Made by a program: the position numbers and the translations under genes. A model generated the notes under the pieces. The model saw only the letters and a program-made list of their open reading frames with translations. It did no database searches and was not told the origin of the DNA. Below, in pieces: positions 17,037-26,368 of a DNA stretch of 64,000 nt (position 1 is its first letter; each line of letters starts with the position of its first letter). The DNA is from Nostoc linckia NIES-25 (GTDB lineage Bacteria; Cyanobacteriota; Cyanobacteriia; Cyanobacteriales; Nostocaceae): assembly GCF_002368035.1 (NCBI RefSeq), contig NZ_AP018222.1, forward strand, positions 620,001-684,000, given 5' to 3'.

Positions 17037-17514
17037 TTCGATCCAAATATATCTATTAGCTGATTAAACTTAAGCCTGAGTAAGTAATAGATTAAACCCA
17101 AACAAACCTCTCTGTAGTAAATGCAAAGGTAATTTTATGTTGCTTTTGTGTTTAAAAACAAAACTATGTTTAATAATTCATAACTCAAAAGCTAGGAGTC
17201 AGAATTCAGGAGTAAAGCTGAAGACTTTCGAGTAAAGCGTCAGAATTCGTCGAAAATCAAGGCTAATATGGGTACTTGACTTTGTTCAAATTTATCAAAT
17301 TGGGGTTTCCAAGTCCGAGCAAAAATTTACCTATTCTCGATTCTGACTCCTGAATTCTGGATTGGTGAATTCTGACAACTAACTGACCCAGCTGTAAAAT
17401 ATGAGTGTGGAGGTAGTAGTAGATTAAACCTCAAAAGTAATCGCCGAAAATGCTAGGGTGATTCTATGTCTGTTTTCAAAACAAGAAAAAACCAAGTTAT
17501 TCCAACTCTAAAAT
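17037..17514. other. Divergent spacer between pfkA and era
   Basis: I see no gene. It contains GAGTCAGAATTCAGGAGTAA at about 17196 and the reverse type CGATTCTGACTCCTGAATTC at about 17338-17357, a pair of inverted dispersed repeats about 130 bp apart. Promoters for both neighbouring genes should lie here. Confidence 0.4.
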
Positions 17515-18489
17515 ATGAAGGTGGAGCAAAAGGTGACTAGTATTGATAATTACACCTTCTCTTTTTCAGGAGAAGTAACAATCCCTGAGGCTCCTCCTGG
17601 TTTTAAATCAGGTTTTATCGGCATTATTGGTCGGCCAAATGTCGGTAAATCTACTTTGATGAATGAATTGGTAGGGCAAAAAATCGCTATCACATCACCA
17701 GTAGCGCAAACCACACGTAACCGTTTGCGGGGCATATTAACTACACCAGAGGCGCAGTTAATATTTGTAGATACACCAGGAATTCATAAGCCCCACCATC
17801 AATTAGGGGAAGTATTGGTGCAAAATGCCAAAATAGCCATTGAATCAGTAGATGTAGTGCTGTTTGTGGTAGATGGAGCAGTGGCTTGTGGAGCAGGCGA
17901 TCGCTACATTGCCGATTTGCTCAGTCGCAGCCAAACACCAGTAGTTATGGGTTTGAACAAAATCGACCAACAACCCGCCGATTCCCAGTTTTTAGATGAT
18001 AGTTACGCCCAAATGGCCAAGTCCCATGAATGGGAAATCGTCAAATTTTCTGCCAAAACCGCCGCAGGATTACCACAACTGCAACAATTATTAATCGAAC
18101 ATTTAGAAATCGGCCCGTTATATTATCCGCCCGACTTGGTAACCGACCAACCAGAACGCTTTATTATGGGCGAATTGATCCGAGAACAAATTATACTTTT
18201 GACTCGTGAAGAAGTACCCCATTCAGTAGCGATCGCCATTGACCAAGTAGAAGAAACTCCTAATATTACCCGCGTACTCGCCACCATCAACGTCGAACGC
18301 GATTCCCAAAAAGGCATACTCATCGGTAAAGGCGGATCGATGCTCAAAGCAATCGGTAGCGCAGCCCGCGAACAAATCCAAAAATTAATCGCTGGCAAAG
18401 TCTACCTAGAACTATTCGTGAAAGTCGAGCCAAAATGGCGACAATCGCGGGTGAGTTTAGCCGAGTTAGGCTATCGCGTGGAAGAATAG
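17515..18489 (+). CDS. era: GTPase Era
   Basis: 324 aa GTP-binding protein needed for 16S rRNA maturation and 30S assembly. G1 GRPNVGKST, the QTTRNRLRGI switch I region, G3 VDTPGIHKPHH, G4 NKID and G5 FSAKTAAGL are in the N-terminal half. The C-terminal KH domain has ERDSQKGILIGKGG and ELFVKVEPKWRQS. It is about 20 residues longer at the N-terminus than most Era proteins. The first ATG (17515) was kept, but a later start nearer GFKSGFIGIIG is possible. Confidence 0.95.
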   Translation: MKVEQKVTSIDNYTFSFSGEVTIPEAPPGFKSGFIGIIGRPNVGKSTLMNELVGQKIAITSPVAQTTRNRLRGILTTPEAQLIFVDTPGIHKPHHQLGEVLVQNAKIAIESVDVVLFVVDGAVACGAGDRYIADLLSRSQTPVVMGLNKIDQQPADSQFLDDSYAQMAKSHEWEIVKFSAKTAAGLPQLQQLLIEHLEIGPLYYPPDLVTDQPERFIMGELIREQIILLTREEVPHSVAIAIDQVEETPNITRVLATINVERDSQKGILIGKGGSMLKAIGSAAREQIQKLIAGKVYLELFVKVEPKWRQSRVSLAELGYRVEE

Positions 18490-18600
18490 AAAATTGTCAT
18501 TGGTCATTGGTCATTGGTCATTGGTCATTAGCTATTAGTTATTTAGAAAGGACAAATGATAAATGGCAAAAGACAAATGACAAATGACAAATGACTAATA
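18490..18600. repeat. TTGGTCA / CAAATGA tandem heptamer-like repeats
   Basis: CATTGGTCATTGGTCATTGG is followed about 50 bp later by ACAAATGACAAATGACAAAT. The two blocks are roughly inverted and could form a hairpin. The same repeat words occur at 21587-21630, 40820-40875 and 50835-50945, always between genes. Confidence 0.75.
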
Positions 18601-18608
18601 ACTAACTT

Positions 18609-19238
18609 ATGTTAAAAGTATTAATTGTTGAAGACGATCCAATGATGCAACTGGGGTTAGAGCAATCTTTAATGGCTCATCCCGATTTGGAAATTGTTGG
18701 ACAAGCCGAAGATGGGTATTTGGGGGTGCAAGCTGCACTGCAACTCAAACCAGATGTAGTGGTTATGGACATTGGGTTGCCACGATTAGATGGCATTGCA
18801 GCGACGCAACAAATTAAGGCAGCATTACCAGCAACTCATGTGGTAATGCTGACATCGCATCAAACGGAGACAGAAATTATTGCTGCATTGTCTAGCGGTG
18901 CCGATGCGTATTGTATTAAAGGTGCAAGTGTGGAACGATTGTTAAATGCGATCGCTGCCGCAGTTGATGGTGCAGCTTATCTCGATCCGCAAATTGCCCG
19001 ACAAGTAATTGACAATCTCAAACCACCCTCACCCACCAACAACACCGCTAACTTATCTGCCCGTGAATTAGAAGTATTGAAACTCATGGTAGACGGATTG
19101 AGCAACCCAGAAATTGCAAAAAAACTCTATCTCAGTCCCAACACGGTCAAAACTCACGTCCGAGGGATTATGAATAAATTAGCAGTGGACGATCGCGTAC
19201 AAGCAGCGGTAGTTGCATTGCGTTCGGGTTTGGTTTGA
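18609..19238 (+). CDS. NarL/FixJ-type response regulator
   Basis: 209 aa. The receiver domain (residues 1-120) has acidic VEDDPM, phosphoacceptor Asp in VVMDIGLPRLDG (about 54), VMLTSHQ and Lys in CIKGAS. A LuxR-type helix-turn-helix (SARELEVLKLMVDGLSNPEI ... LSPNTVKTHVRGIMNKL) follows. It should bind DNA when phosphorylated by a histidine kinase. No kinase gene is adjacent, as is common in cyanobacteria. Targets are not deducible. Unlike the relic at 9586-9940, this regulator is complete. Confidence 0.92.
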   Translation: MLKVLIVEDDPMMQLGLEQSLMAHPDLEIVGQAEDGYLGVQAALQLKPDVVVMDIGLPRLDGIAATQQIKAALPATHVVMLTSHQTETEIIAALSSGADAYCIKGASVERLLNAIAAAVDGAAYLDPQIARQVIDNLKPPSPTNNTANLSARELEVLKLMVDGLSNPEIAKKLYLSPNTVKTHVRGIMNKLAVDDRVQAAVVALRSGLV

Positions 19239-19295
19239 TTATTAAATCTTGTGCTTTGTATATTACTAATGACTACTTAAAATTTTATTTTTTTG

Positions 19296-19736
19296 ATGCC
19301 AGAACAAATCCAAACTTTCAGTACCGAATATTTAGATCGGTGCGCCTATTTATATGTTGAAGTATTTAATAGTGAACCTTGGAACGAGGAATGGAGTTTT
19401 AATACTGCAAGAACCCGCTTGTTTGAAATTATAAATACACCAGGTTTTGTGGGATTTGTATTTAAACAAGATGAACTGCTAGGATTCCTGGGAGGTTATT
19501 GTAAGCAAGGGCAAAAAAGTAAAAGCTTTTATCTAGAAGAAATCTGTGTCCGACCTGATAAGCAGCGTCAAGGAATTGGCACAAAGCTACTCAACAAATT
19601 AATGGATACTCTAATTTATATTGAAGTGAACAGAGTTTATTTATTGACCAATAAGGATGGACAAGCAGAGACTTTTTACACGAAACATGGTTATCAAAGA
19701 AATCAGCAAATGATTTTTATGAGAAAACAGTTTTAG
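19296..19736 (+). CDS. GNAT-family N-acetyltransferase
   Basis: 146 aa from the ATG at 19296, chosen over the adjacent TTG. The acetyl-CoA binding motif A is ICVRPDKQRQGIGTKLLNKL (about residues 87-106). GFVFKQDELLGFLGG is strand 4 and YTKHGYQRNQQMIFMRK the C-terminal motif. The N-terminal YLDRCAYLYVEVFNSEPWNE is reminiscent of aminoglycoside or small-molecule acetyltransferases. The acceptor substrate is unknown. It stands alone. Confidence 0.88.
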   Translation: MPEQIQTFSTEYLDRCAYLYVEVFNSEPWNEEWSFNTARTRLFEIINTPGFVGFVFKQDELLGFLGGYCKQGQKSKSFYLEEICVRPDKQRQGIGTKLLNKLMDTLIYIEVNRVYLLTNKDGQAETFYTKHGYQRNQQMIFMRKQF

Positions 19737-20543
19737 AAATGGGCAAAAACGACGGCATTCAGAATTAAAACAGCGTTTATAGCCGGGATGAATCGTTGTG
19801 TATTTCACCAAACTTTAAATCTGTATGGGTTAACTAACAATTTTAGAGGTAGCTTGCTTCTTGCAGAACGAGTATAAATTAACTTCCTCTCACACCTTTT
19901 GAAATTTTGGATTTTGAAGTTTTAATCCAAAATCCAAAATTTAAAATCTAAAGTTTGGTGATTTTTCTGGTTATTCATCTATCGATTCAGTTTTGGTGTC
20001 CGCGTTCAATGTCTTGTGATATCAAAACTTGGGGTAGATGATCAGTATTTACCTGTTCTTTTTGCGACAGTTCCTCTCCTTTTCCTTCCCATGAGTAATT
20101 GCAAATTTTAGTACTAAGTACTAAACCCAGCGTTTTGTTAATCATAAACGCGAAGCTATCGATGAAAATGAAGTCCAAAGTTCGACTAATCATAAATTCC
20201 TTTTCAGCTTTCTAGCATCAACTAACATTTACTACAAATGAGATAATGTAGTTTCCAGAAATTTACTGTCTCAAAATTTGTTAATTTATAATTCCTATAA
20301 ACAAAAACTGCTGTGGTATACGTATATCTAAAGATATAGATAAGTAGCTCAACCTAAAAAAATGTAAGACGTAAATGTATATAAATGTAGGGTGTGTTAT
20401 GCCGTAGGCTAACGCACCTCCATAGACTCTACATCAACTGAGGTGCGTTGCGCTTTGCGACAACGCACCCTACGTTTTATGTTTAATTAAGTTGACCTAC
20501 TTATTAGGGGGTGTAACCCTACACCCATACTCCAGATTATGAA
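19737..20543. other. 807-bp spacer with repeats and one doubtful small ORF
   Basis: 19910-19950 holds the GATTTTGAAGTTTTAATCCA / AAAATCCAAAATTTAAAATC low-complexity words seen elsewhere. A 68-codon reverse frame (19987-20193) exists, but it shows no recognisable motif or strong ribosome site and I do not support it. 20390-20474 is a REP-like palindrome (listed separately). Confidence 0.5.
20390..20474. repeat. REP-like palindrome, GTAGGGTGTGTTA family
   Basis: GTAGGGTGTGTTATGCCGTA at the left and GACAACGCACCCTAC at the right bracket ACGCACC / GGTGCGTT inner repeats. It is closely related to 6799-6874 and 41376-41485. Confidence 0.8.
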
Positions 20544-21593
20544 TTAATTATTAGTAGACGATCGCGTGGAATCCTGCATGGCATTGTTAACACTAGATTT
20601 AATCGATTCTTTGTTAGAAGTCGCTAGATAAATACCTCCTAAAATTAAAGCCAGCCCTAGCAAGTTAAAAATACTCAAATTTTCTGAAAAAAGTATCCAA
20701 GCAACAATCGCAACAATCACTGGATTGAGTAACAATAGTAATGAGATGAATCCCGAAGAAAAAGTTTTCAGGCTGTATACAATCAGCCCATGACCCAAGG
20801 CTTCACAAATAGCACCTAGCGCAAATACTACTAACCATCCTGATAAGGTAACTGGGAAAACTTGTTTTTCAAAAATTAGCACTACTGGTATCATCAATGA
20901 AGTTGCGATCGCACAACGCCACACGAGTATCGTGAGAATTGAAAATTTATTACGAATCTGCTCGATAAGTAAAAAGTTGGCGGCATAAAAAACCGATGAA
21001 ATGACGGCAACAACGTCACCTGTAATATTATTATTAGAGTGTAATAAATCTTCAAATCCAACAGCGATCGCACCCACTACAGCCAAAATCAAACCGATAA
21101 TAAATTTGCGCCCAAAAATTTGACCAAAAAATAGCCATCCTCCTAATGTAGTAAATATCGGATTGAGACTACCTAAGGCATTAGCATTAGCAGCACCAGT
21201 TTGAGTTAGCGACCAAGTCCAAGATAATCGCCCTAATACATGAACTAAACCCACTGCTATTAAAAACGCTATCTCTTTAATTCGATAAGGCTGCTCTGGT
21301 AAAATCGGTTTATCGTCTTGAATTTGAATACGTGCTTGGTTAATTCCAGTCCATAATCCAAAGATAATAGTTGCTATCCACAAGCGATTAAATAATGTAG
21401 CAACAGCACTCATCTGACTAACAGCAATTTTAATAAATATTGCTGTTGAGGATAAAGCTAATAATGCAATTATGACTACTATTATCGGCAGAATTTTTGA
21501 AGCTTTATCAGATTTGTCTTGTGTTAGGCTTAATTTATTTTCTACCATTTGATTATTATGAATTAAACAAACTGCCAATTTTGAATTGGTCAT
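20544..21593 (-). CDS. EamA/DMT-superfamily transporter
   Basis: 349 aa integral membrane protein with about ten hydrophobic segments in two EamA halves (first half ALSSTAIFIKIAVSQMSAVA, second half AVISSVFYAANFLLIEQIRN). Such proteins export metabolites or amino acids, but the substrate cannot be read from the sequence. Met16 (21548, MVENKLSLTQ) may be the true start, because the first 15 residues overlap intergenic-type sequence. Neither start has a clear ribosome site. It stands alone. Confidence 0.85.
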   Translation of the reverse strand: MTNSKLAVCLIHNNQMVENKLSLTQDKSDKASKILPIIVVIIALLALSSTAIFIKIAVSQMSAVATLFNRLWIATIIFGLWTGINQARIQIQDDKPILPEQPYRIKEIAFLIAVGLVHVLGRLSWTWSLTQTGAANANALGSLNPIFTTLGGWLFFGQIFGRKFIIGLILAVVGAIAVGFEDLLHSNNNITGDVVAVISSVFYAANFLLIEQIRNKFSILTILVWRCAIATSLMIPVVLIFEKQVFPVTLSGWLVVFALGAICEALGHGLIVYSLKTFSSGFISLLLLLNPVIVAIVAWILFSENLSIFNLLGLALILGGIYLATSNKESIKSSVNNAMQDSTRSSTNN

Positions 21594-21707
21594 TAGTCAT
21601 TAGTCATTGGTCATTAGTGATTGGTCATTTAGCGATAATAAAGGGTAAAAGACTGTCTTCTCCTATGGGAGATGCTGGGCTGCGCGAATACGTAGAAAAT
21701 GTACAAT

Positions 21708-22394
21708 TTAGAGGCGTATCAGGTTATTACTATTGGCATTATTGAGGTAGTAGTGCCAGAGAAGTCTTGCAGCGATCGCCCGCCACGGTCGCCAGTGTTG
21801 GGTCATTGCTTCGAGTTGTGCTGGTGTTGGACGTGTTCCCAAATTTTTGAGCTTTTGTAAAGCGATCGCTAACCCTAAATCGCCTTTGGGAAAGACATCA
21901 GGACGTTGCAGTGCCATGAGTAAATAAATATCAACTGTCCAATCTCCAATTCCTTTGAGACGCTTTAATTCAGTTCTGATAGTGGTTTCGTCCATTTTTG
22001 AGAGGTTACTGAGGTCAAGCTGACCACTGGCGATCGCATCCGCCAACCCACGACAGTATAAAATTTTTTGGCGACTGAATCCAATCCCTTTTAATTGAGC
22101 ATCATCCAATGTCAGAAAATTTTCTGGCGTCAGCGTTACAACAACCCCAGATAAACGTGTAAATATAGCCTTTGCAGCTGCTAAGGAAACTTGTTGTTCC
22201 AAAATTATCCACACAAGCGTTGCAAAACCCGGTTCTCTTGACCAAATTGGTGGAGGCCCCAGTGTTTCTAAAATCTGAGCCAAATCATTGTCAAGACTGG
22301 CAAGTGCCATTAAACCACGGCTCAAACTTTCTTCGGTTAGCGATTCTAGTTCAGGTATTTGAGTCATTTTTGCAATAATTCTAATATCTAACAA
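21708..22394 (-). CDS. AlkA-like DNA-3-methyladenine glycosylase (HhH-GPD)
   Basis: 228 aa, or 219 aa from Met10 (22367, MTQIPELESL), which is a plausible start. Base-excision repair enzyme removing alkylated purines. The helix-hairpin-helix LKGIGDWTVDIYLLM is followed by the catalytic Asp in PKGDLGLAIAL, the expected HhH-GPD arrangement. ILEQQVSLAAAKAIFTRL is the conserved helix near the start. HWRPWRAIAARLLWHYY is the typical C-terminal motif. The N-terminal beta domain of E. coli AlkA is missing, as in the short AlkA2 group. Confidence 0.92.
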   Translation of the reverse strand: MLDIRIIAKMTQIPELESLTEESLSRGLMALASLDNDLAQILETLGPPPIWSREPGFATLVWIILEQQVSLAAAKAIFTRLSGVVVTLTPENFLTLDDAQLKGIGFSRQKILYCRGLADAIASGQLDLSNLSKMDETTIRTELKRLKGIGDWTVDIYLLMALQRPDVFPKGDLGLAIALQKLKNLGTRPTPAQLEAMTQHWRPWRAIAARLLWHYYLNNANSNNLIRL

Positions 22395-22425
22395 TTACTA
22401 AGGTATCAAATTTAACGCAAAGCAA

Positions 22426-23058
22426 ATGTCGCAAAATTCAGAGATAAACCCAATCAAAACTGAGAATATCGATCTATCGAAACTGAATAAAGAATTCCCC
22501 ACTTTTTGCCCCAATAGCCGCGAAGAATGGCGAAAATGGTTAGAAATAAACCATCTCACTTCTTCTGGAGTGTGGCTCATCTACTACAAAGTCAAAAGTG
22601 GTAAACCAAGTGTTCGATATACCGAAGCAGTAAAAGAAGCCTTATGTTTTGGTTGGATTGACAGTAAAGTCAAATCATTAGATGCAGAACGTTATATGCA
22701 AATATTTACACCTCGAAAAGCAAAAAGTGTGTGGTCAAAATTAAATAAACAATATATTGAAGAACTTATCGAACAAGGTTTGATTACTAAAGCAGGTCTG
22801 GAAAAAATTGCAATTGCAAAACAAAATGGAGCGTGGAATTCCTTAGACGCGATCGAAGCATTAACTATTCCCTCAGATTTAAATCAGGCATTAGAAGCAA
22901 ACAAAACTGCCAAAGATTATTTTGAAGCATTTAGCAACTCATCCAAAAAGAATATTCTTTTTTGGATTGAGAGTGCTAAACGTCCAGAAACAAGGTTGAA
23001 GAGAATCGAACAAACTGTTAATTCCGCAGCGCAGAACAAAAGCCCATTAGGACGCTAA
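22426..23058 (+). CDS. YdeI/OmpD-associated family protein
   Basis: 210 aa soluble protein. REEWRKWLEINHLTSSGVWL, YTEAVKEALCFGWIDSKVKS, FTPRKAKSVWSKLNKQYIEE and FWIESAKRPETRLKRIEQTV are the hallmark segments of the YdeI/OmpD-associated family. Members have been called bacteriocin-protection proteins in some annotations, but the biochemical role is not established. It is divergent from the AlkA-like gene with a 31-bp gap, so the two may share a promoter region. Confidence 0.88.
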   Translation: MSQNSEINPIKTENIDLSKLNKEFPTFCPNSREEWRKWLEINHLTSSGVWLIYYKVKSGKPSVRYTEAVKEALCFGWIDSKVKSLDAERYMQIFTPRKAKSVWSKLNKQYIEELIEQGLITKAGLEKIAIAKQNGAWNSLDAIEALTIPSDLNQALEANKTAKDYFEAFSNSSKKNILFWIESAKRPETRLKRIEQTVNSAAQNKSPLGR

Positions 23059-23259
23059 AAGTTTTTGTTAGTATAGCAATCCTAAATGAGTCCTGAAAAA
23101 TATGGATAAGGAAACGTAGACGCGCCAGCGGCTTGCCGCAGGCTACCGCTAAGAACGCATAGACACGTAGTGGCTTCCCGCAGGAGAGGACGCAAAGGTA
23201 AGAAAGAATAAAGAGATATATAGATAGTGGTTACCAATCAAATGAGGTACAGAAATTTT

Positions 23260-23285
23260 TAGGGGCGCAAAGCTTTGCGCCCCTA
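23260..23285. repeat. Perfect 26-bp palindrome
   Basis: TAGGGGCGCAAAG followed directly by CTTTGCGCCCCTA is a perfect inverted repeat without a loop. It could act as a factor-independent terminator for the upstream YdeI-like gene, although it lies 200 bp past the stop and lacks a T run. Confidence 0.8.
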
Positions 23286-23346
23286 ACTCATACTTCAGTA
23301 GAACGGTAAATGCTACAGCAGATTGCTACTTTGTGAGGTACAGATA

Positions 23347-23440
23347 CAGGACTTACGCAAAAGATAACGAAAGTAGCGGTAATTCATGAATTACCGCTAC
23401 GCAAGAATAAGGTTTTCAGTCACATATTGCGTAAGTCCTG
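23347..23440. repeat. MITE-like element, CAGGACTTACGCAA family, copy 1 (94 bp)
   Basis: Terminal inverted repeats CAGGACTTACGCAA ... TTGCGTAAGTCCTG enclose an inner palindrome (TAGCGGTAATTCATGAATTA ... ). No coding capacity. A second copy in reverse orientation, with an extra insert, lies at 41157-41282. A lone half end (CAGGACTTACGGATT) is at 27780. Confidence 0.88.
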
Positions 23441-23645
23441 AGATAATTGTAGGGGTAGAATATATTGTGCCCCTACCCATGTACTTCATTTACCTGAAAT
23501 ACGCTGTATATAATTTTCACAAATGATTTAGGGCTGCTATATCAATCTTAAATAGCATTTATAAATAAAGGCATACCTGTGTACGCCTTGATAGTCCATT
23601 CATTGATTAATAATTATTTAAGAAAATGGCTGAACTCAATGCATT

Positions 23646-23885
23646 TTAATTAAAAGAGTTTGAGAACTGATTAGGATCTAAATCAGTAGGAAATACTAAT
23701 ATTTCCATACCTTCTAGTTTGGCTTTATGGCACAATAAAATTGCCTTTTCTAAAGAACAATATTTAATTGGAACCCACCCGTCGTTATAAAAGTAGACAG
23801 TCACTCGGCTCATTGCATACTCTTTCAACGGTAGTGGAAGATGCCAGGACGAGTCCACAATTTGAACCTTACCTGTTGAGTCCAT
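23646..23885 (-). CDS. Small conserved-looking hypothetical protein
   Basis: 79 aa. MSRVTVYFYNDGWVPIKYCS ... LEKAILLCHKAKLEGMEILV looks like a folded alpha/beta protein. The second methionine (residue 25, MSRVTVYFYN; position 23813) could be the true start, giving 55 aa. The region upstream of the first ATG has no strong ribosome site. I recognise no family. The regular alternation of hydrophobic strands and a helix argues for a real gene, but this is not proof. Confidence 0.5.
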   Translation of the reverse strand: MDSTGKVQIVDSSWHLPLPLKEYAMSRVTVYFYNDGWVPIKYCSLEKAILLCHKAKLEGMEILVFPTDLDPNQFSNSFN

Positions 23886-24048
23886 GCTTTGAACCTCTAT
23901 TACTAAGTATATTTACCTCACCGATTTCTCCCACTACTTTCGCTCATTCAGGTGAGTATTAGTAACTATCATAGGTAATAAACAAATTGGTCTTAAAGTC
24001 GCAACTTTAAGACTCTAATACCGTTTTTTTGTGAAGCTGCATATATTT

Positions 24049-24092
24049 ACCCCCTGTAGTCCCCCCGATGCCTTGGGGAGACTACAGGGGGT
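24049..24092. repeat. Long hairpin ACCCCCTGTAGT
   Basis: ACCCCCTGTAGTCCCCCC pairs with GGGGAGACTACAGGGGGT over a short GATGCCTT loop, giving a stem of about 17 bp with one mismatch region. It directly precedes the MITE-like element at 24101. Confidence 0.75.
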
Positions 24093-24100
24093 CTTGATTA

Positions 24101-24222
24101 GGGAATACAAAATAAAAAAATATACAACTTTTCTTGTGGGGTGGGCGTCTCGCCCACCCGTACAAAAGGGCGGACAAGATGTCCACCCCACAAGACTGGA
24201 CAATTTATTTCTTGGTAATCCC
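24101..24222. repeat. 122-bp MITE-like element, copy 1
   Basis: The ends GGGAATACAAAATAAAAAAA and CAATTTATTTCTTGGTAATCCC (shown here to TTGGTAATCCC) are imperfect inverted repeats. The core is a GC-rich palindrome (TTGTGGGGTGGGCGTCTCGC ... GGACAAGATGTCCACCCCAC). Copy 2 at 44170-44291 has the same length and arms but the opposite core orientation. Short frames through it on both strands are artefacts. Confidence 0.88.
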
Positions 24223-24408
24223 TTATGTGCATCTTCATACAGAATTGGTATAAAGAGATGTTAATACTAGCAAGAGGGGCAAAGGCGCAGGGAAAAGAAT
24301 TAGAGACTAATCACTGGTATAGAGTATTTTGTGAAATGGTGTTACTCGTAAAAGTTTTAGTACTATTGTCTCGCCCCTCAGTTTTAAGATTGCATCCTAG
24401 TTGGCGAG

Positions 24409-24520
24409 TATCAAAGCCTCATTAATGAAGTTCAAATACTCATTAATGGAGTTCAAAGCCTCATTAATGGAGTTCAAAGCCTCATTAATGGAGTTCAAAG
24501 CCTCATTAATGGAGTTCAAA
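24409..24520. repeat. Tandem array A: five 21-bp units
   Basis: The unit GTTCAAAGCCTCATTAATGGA, exactly 21 bp, is present about five times with few changes, then a partial copy. A 21-bp period keeps a reading frame open (MEFKASL repeats), but there is no start context or non-repetitive continuation, so I do not call a gene. Two other 21-bp arrays of unrelated sequence lie at 33104 and 34931. Confidence 0.92.
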
Positions 24521-24550
24521 ATTAGGAATTACGAACTGCTTAAAGCAGTG

Positions 24551-25132
24551 CTAGTGTTGGTGGACTCGCTCCAGCAACCATAAAGAGGCGACAGTACCTA
24601 CATAGTGAGCAGCAATTCCAGTGATGTCTGCCACAGCAACAAAAACATCCATCGGTCGAATAATCCTGTAGGGGTCAGTGATTGCTACTCCTGGAGGTTG
24701 AGATATGGATTTTGCCACTAGCACGAATATGGTTGAACCAGTACCGAAGAGAGTTAATAATATTCCTACTAAACTCAGAATTATCCCTAGACGGAGGATT
24801 TTAGTTGTATCTGGCTTACTAGGACGTAAAGCTGGATTGTCATTTTCTAGAGCTTTGCCTATGCGAGTGTAACGAAAATCTAAATAGAGACTGAATAACA
24901 ATAGTATAATTCCGCATACAGCCCAAAATACGCCAATTCCAAGACCAGTATTTGGTTGTTGAACGAAGCCACGACCAGTTAAGGCAAACAATAACGCTAA
25001 GACAGAAACTACTCCAATTGCCAATTGCAACCATAAAGTAATCCAGCCTGTCAGGCGAATAGTATTACCAATTCCTTGCGTTTCTGGTGCTAGCGAACGC
25101 ATTCCCGATTCAGTTTGCATATCAATTACCAT
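24551..25132 (-). CDS. DUF3611-family membrane protein
   Basis: 193 aa with four hydrophobic segments (WITLWLQLAIGVVSVLALLF, LGIGVFWAVCGIILLLFSLY, RLGIILSLVGILLTLFGTGS, and the region of VFVAVADITGIAAHYVGTVA). The pattern matches the DUF3611 family, found in cyanobacteria and plastids, with no established function. Met5 or Met11 could be the true start. Its 3' end lies against the 21-bp array A. Confidence 0.8.
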   Translation of the reverse strand: MVIDMQTESGMRSLAPETQGIGNTIRLTGWITLWLQLAIGVVSVLALLFALTGRGFVQQPNTGLGIGVFWAVCGIILLLFSLYLDFRYTRIGKALENDNPALRPSKPDTTKILRLGIILSLVGILLTLFGTGSTIFVLVAKSISQPPGVAITDPYRIIRPMDVFVAVADITGIAAHYVGTVASLWLLERVHQH

Positions 25133-25596
25133 TAAATTTAATTACGTTATCCCCCTATTGCTCAGAATATTTCCCCGCTTTACCCTATACCCCCACCTTG
25201 AGACAGAATCGGCTTGTCATCTTAGGGAATAAATGGAGAAGTGGGGCATGGGGCGTAGGAAGAGGACAAGGGGAAAGGGAAAGGGGTATGGTTCGACCCT
25301 TCTCTACGAGAGGCTTCGCCAACGACAAAGCTCAGGACAGACAAGCTCACCAACCGGGGAAAAGGGGAAAGATTAAATTTATTCCTTTACCCTTTACCCT
25401 TTACCCTTTCCCCTTTACCCTTTACCCTTTACCCTTTACCCTTTCCCCTTTCCTAATGCACATAATTTAAAATCCTGCCAAACGATAAAAAGTTATCAAA
25501 CTCAAGGATGATGAGTGATTAACAGCTAAATTGACAAAATAACACTATAAAGAGTGATATTTCAGCGATAGATAGCGCTTGTAAAGGATAAAGGGC
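25133..25596. repeat. Spacer with CCCTTTA heptamer tandem repeats and a dispersed repeat
   Basis: 25240-25452 contains GGGGAAAGGGAAAGGGGTAT, then TCTACGAGAGGCTTCGCCAACG, GACAAGCTCACCAACCGGGG and AAAGATTAAATTTATTCC. It ends in about nine CCCTTTA/CCCTTTC heptamers (25384-25452). The G-rich left and C-rich right parts can pair. The same assembly occurs at 36366-36450, 39121-39250, 51405-51500 and 51840-51920. Confidence 0.8.
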
Positions 25597-26070
25597 ATGA
25601 TTAAATCTTGGATGGTAATTGGGGGTGTGGCTTTCTTAGTTGCCTTGGCGGCTAACGCGATTACACCTGGCGATCGCCAATGGTTCAAGCGCTTACAACG
25701 GCCGAGATGGCTAACTTTTGAAGGCGCGATTCCAATTATTTGGACTGTAATATTTATTTGTGGTGCTTGGTCGGCTTATATTGTTTGGGAAAAAGACCCA
25801 GGAAGCACTTCAACCTGGTTAATTATGGGTTTATATTTGCTATTAGAAATAGTCACTATTGCCTATACGCCTGTAATGTTTAGGCTTCGTAGCTTAAAAA
25901 TAGGTACAATTCTCGGTGGCACAGGTTTTCTCATTGGTGCTTTGTTGATGCTTGCAGTCTTAAGTATTTCTGGTTGGGCAGCACTATTACTAATTCCTTA
26001 TTTACTCTGGAGTCCCATCGGAACTTATACCACTTGGCAGATGATTAACCTCAATCCCCAAGATGCGTAG
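25597..26070 (+). CDS. TspO/MBR-like membrane protein, copy 1
   Basis: 157 aa with five hydrophobic segments. WFKRLQRPRW, IPIIWTVIFICGAWSAYIVW and the pattern of Trp residues match the TspO/MBR (translocator protein, tryptophan-rich sensory) family. That family binds tetrapyrroles and responds to stress in other bacteria. The C-terminus (LLIPYLLWSPIGTYTTWQMI) is conserved with copy 2. It is followed 299 bp downstream by a paralogue of identical length. The family assignment is by motif; it may belong to a divergent cyanobacterial branch. Confidence 0.82.
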   Translation: MIKSWMVIGGVAFLVALAANAITPGDRQWFKRLQRPRWLTFEGAIPIIWTVIFICGAWSAYIVWEKDPGSTSTWLIMGLYLLLEIVTIAYTPVMFRLRSLKIGTILGGTGFLIGALLMLAVLSISGWAALLLIPYLLWSPIGTYTTWQMINLNPQDA

Positions 26071-26368
26071 TATTATTTGAGATTTTGAAGTGGGAATCGC
26101 CTGCTGTATCCAGGTTTTGTATATCCATTGGTCATACTAAGTTGCAGTAAAAGAAAGTAACTTGGCTGCATTAGGAGTGGGTAGAAATGCGATTAACCCT
26201 TGTCTGTACCGAATGGGGAGTAAGAATATTCTGTTTTAACGTAAGTTAGTATCACAATTATTTTTCAAATTTCTATTAAGATTAGCACCAGCGAATGATT
26301 TAACCTATCCTCTAAATTGTCAAACTTGCAGTGTATGACTAGACAAAATACGCAAGCAGGAGTGCAGT

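Larger units (their letters stand above)
23059..23645. other. 587-bp repeat-filled spacer
   Basis: I see no gene. 23108-23190 holds GTAGACGCG ... GGCTTGCCGCAGGC and GTGGCTTCCCGCAGGAG, a dispersed family that also occurs inside the element at 41157. 23260-23285 is a perfect palindrome, 23347-23440 is a MITE-like element, and 23451-23478 is a GTAGGGG ... CCCCTAC hairpin. Confidence 0.6.

Noticed and set aside
19987..20193. Reverse 68-codon frame in a spacer
   Set aside because: No motif, weak start context, flanked by dispersed repeats; composition is not clearly coding.
24015..24264. Short frames on both strands near 24 kb
   Set aside because: They translate a hairpin and the 122-bp MITE-like element (for example VGWTSCPPF / VGWASRPPV); the same artefact arises at 44113-44304.
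24401..24583. Heptapeptide-repeat protein (MEFKASL repeats)
   Set aside because: Product of the 21-bp array A; no ribosome site and no non-repeat domain.
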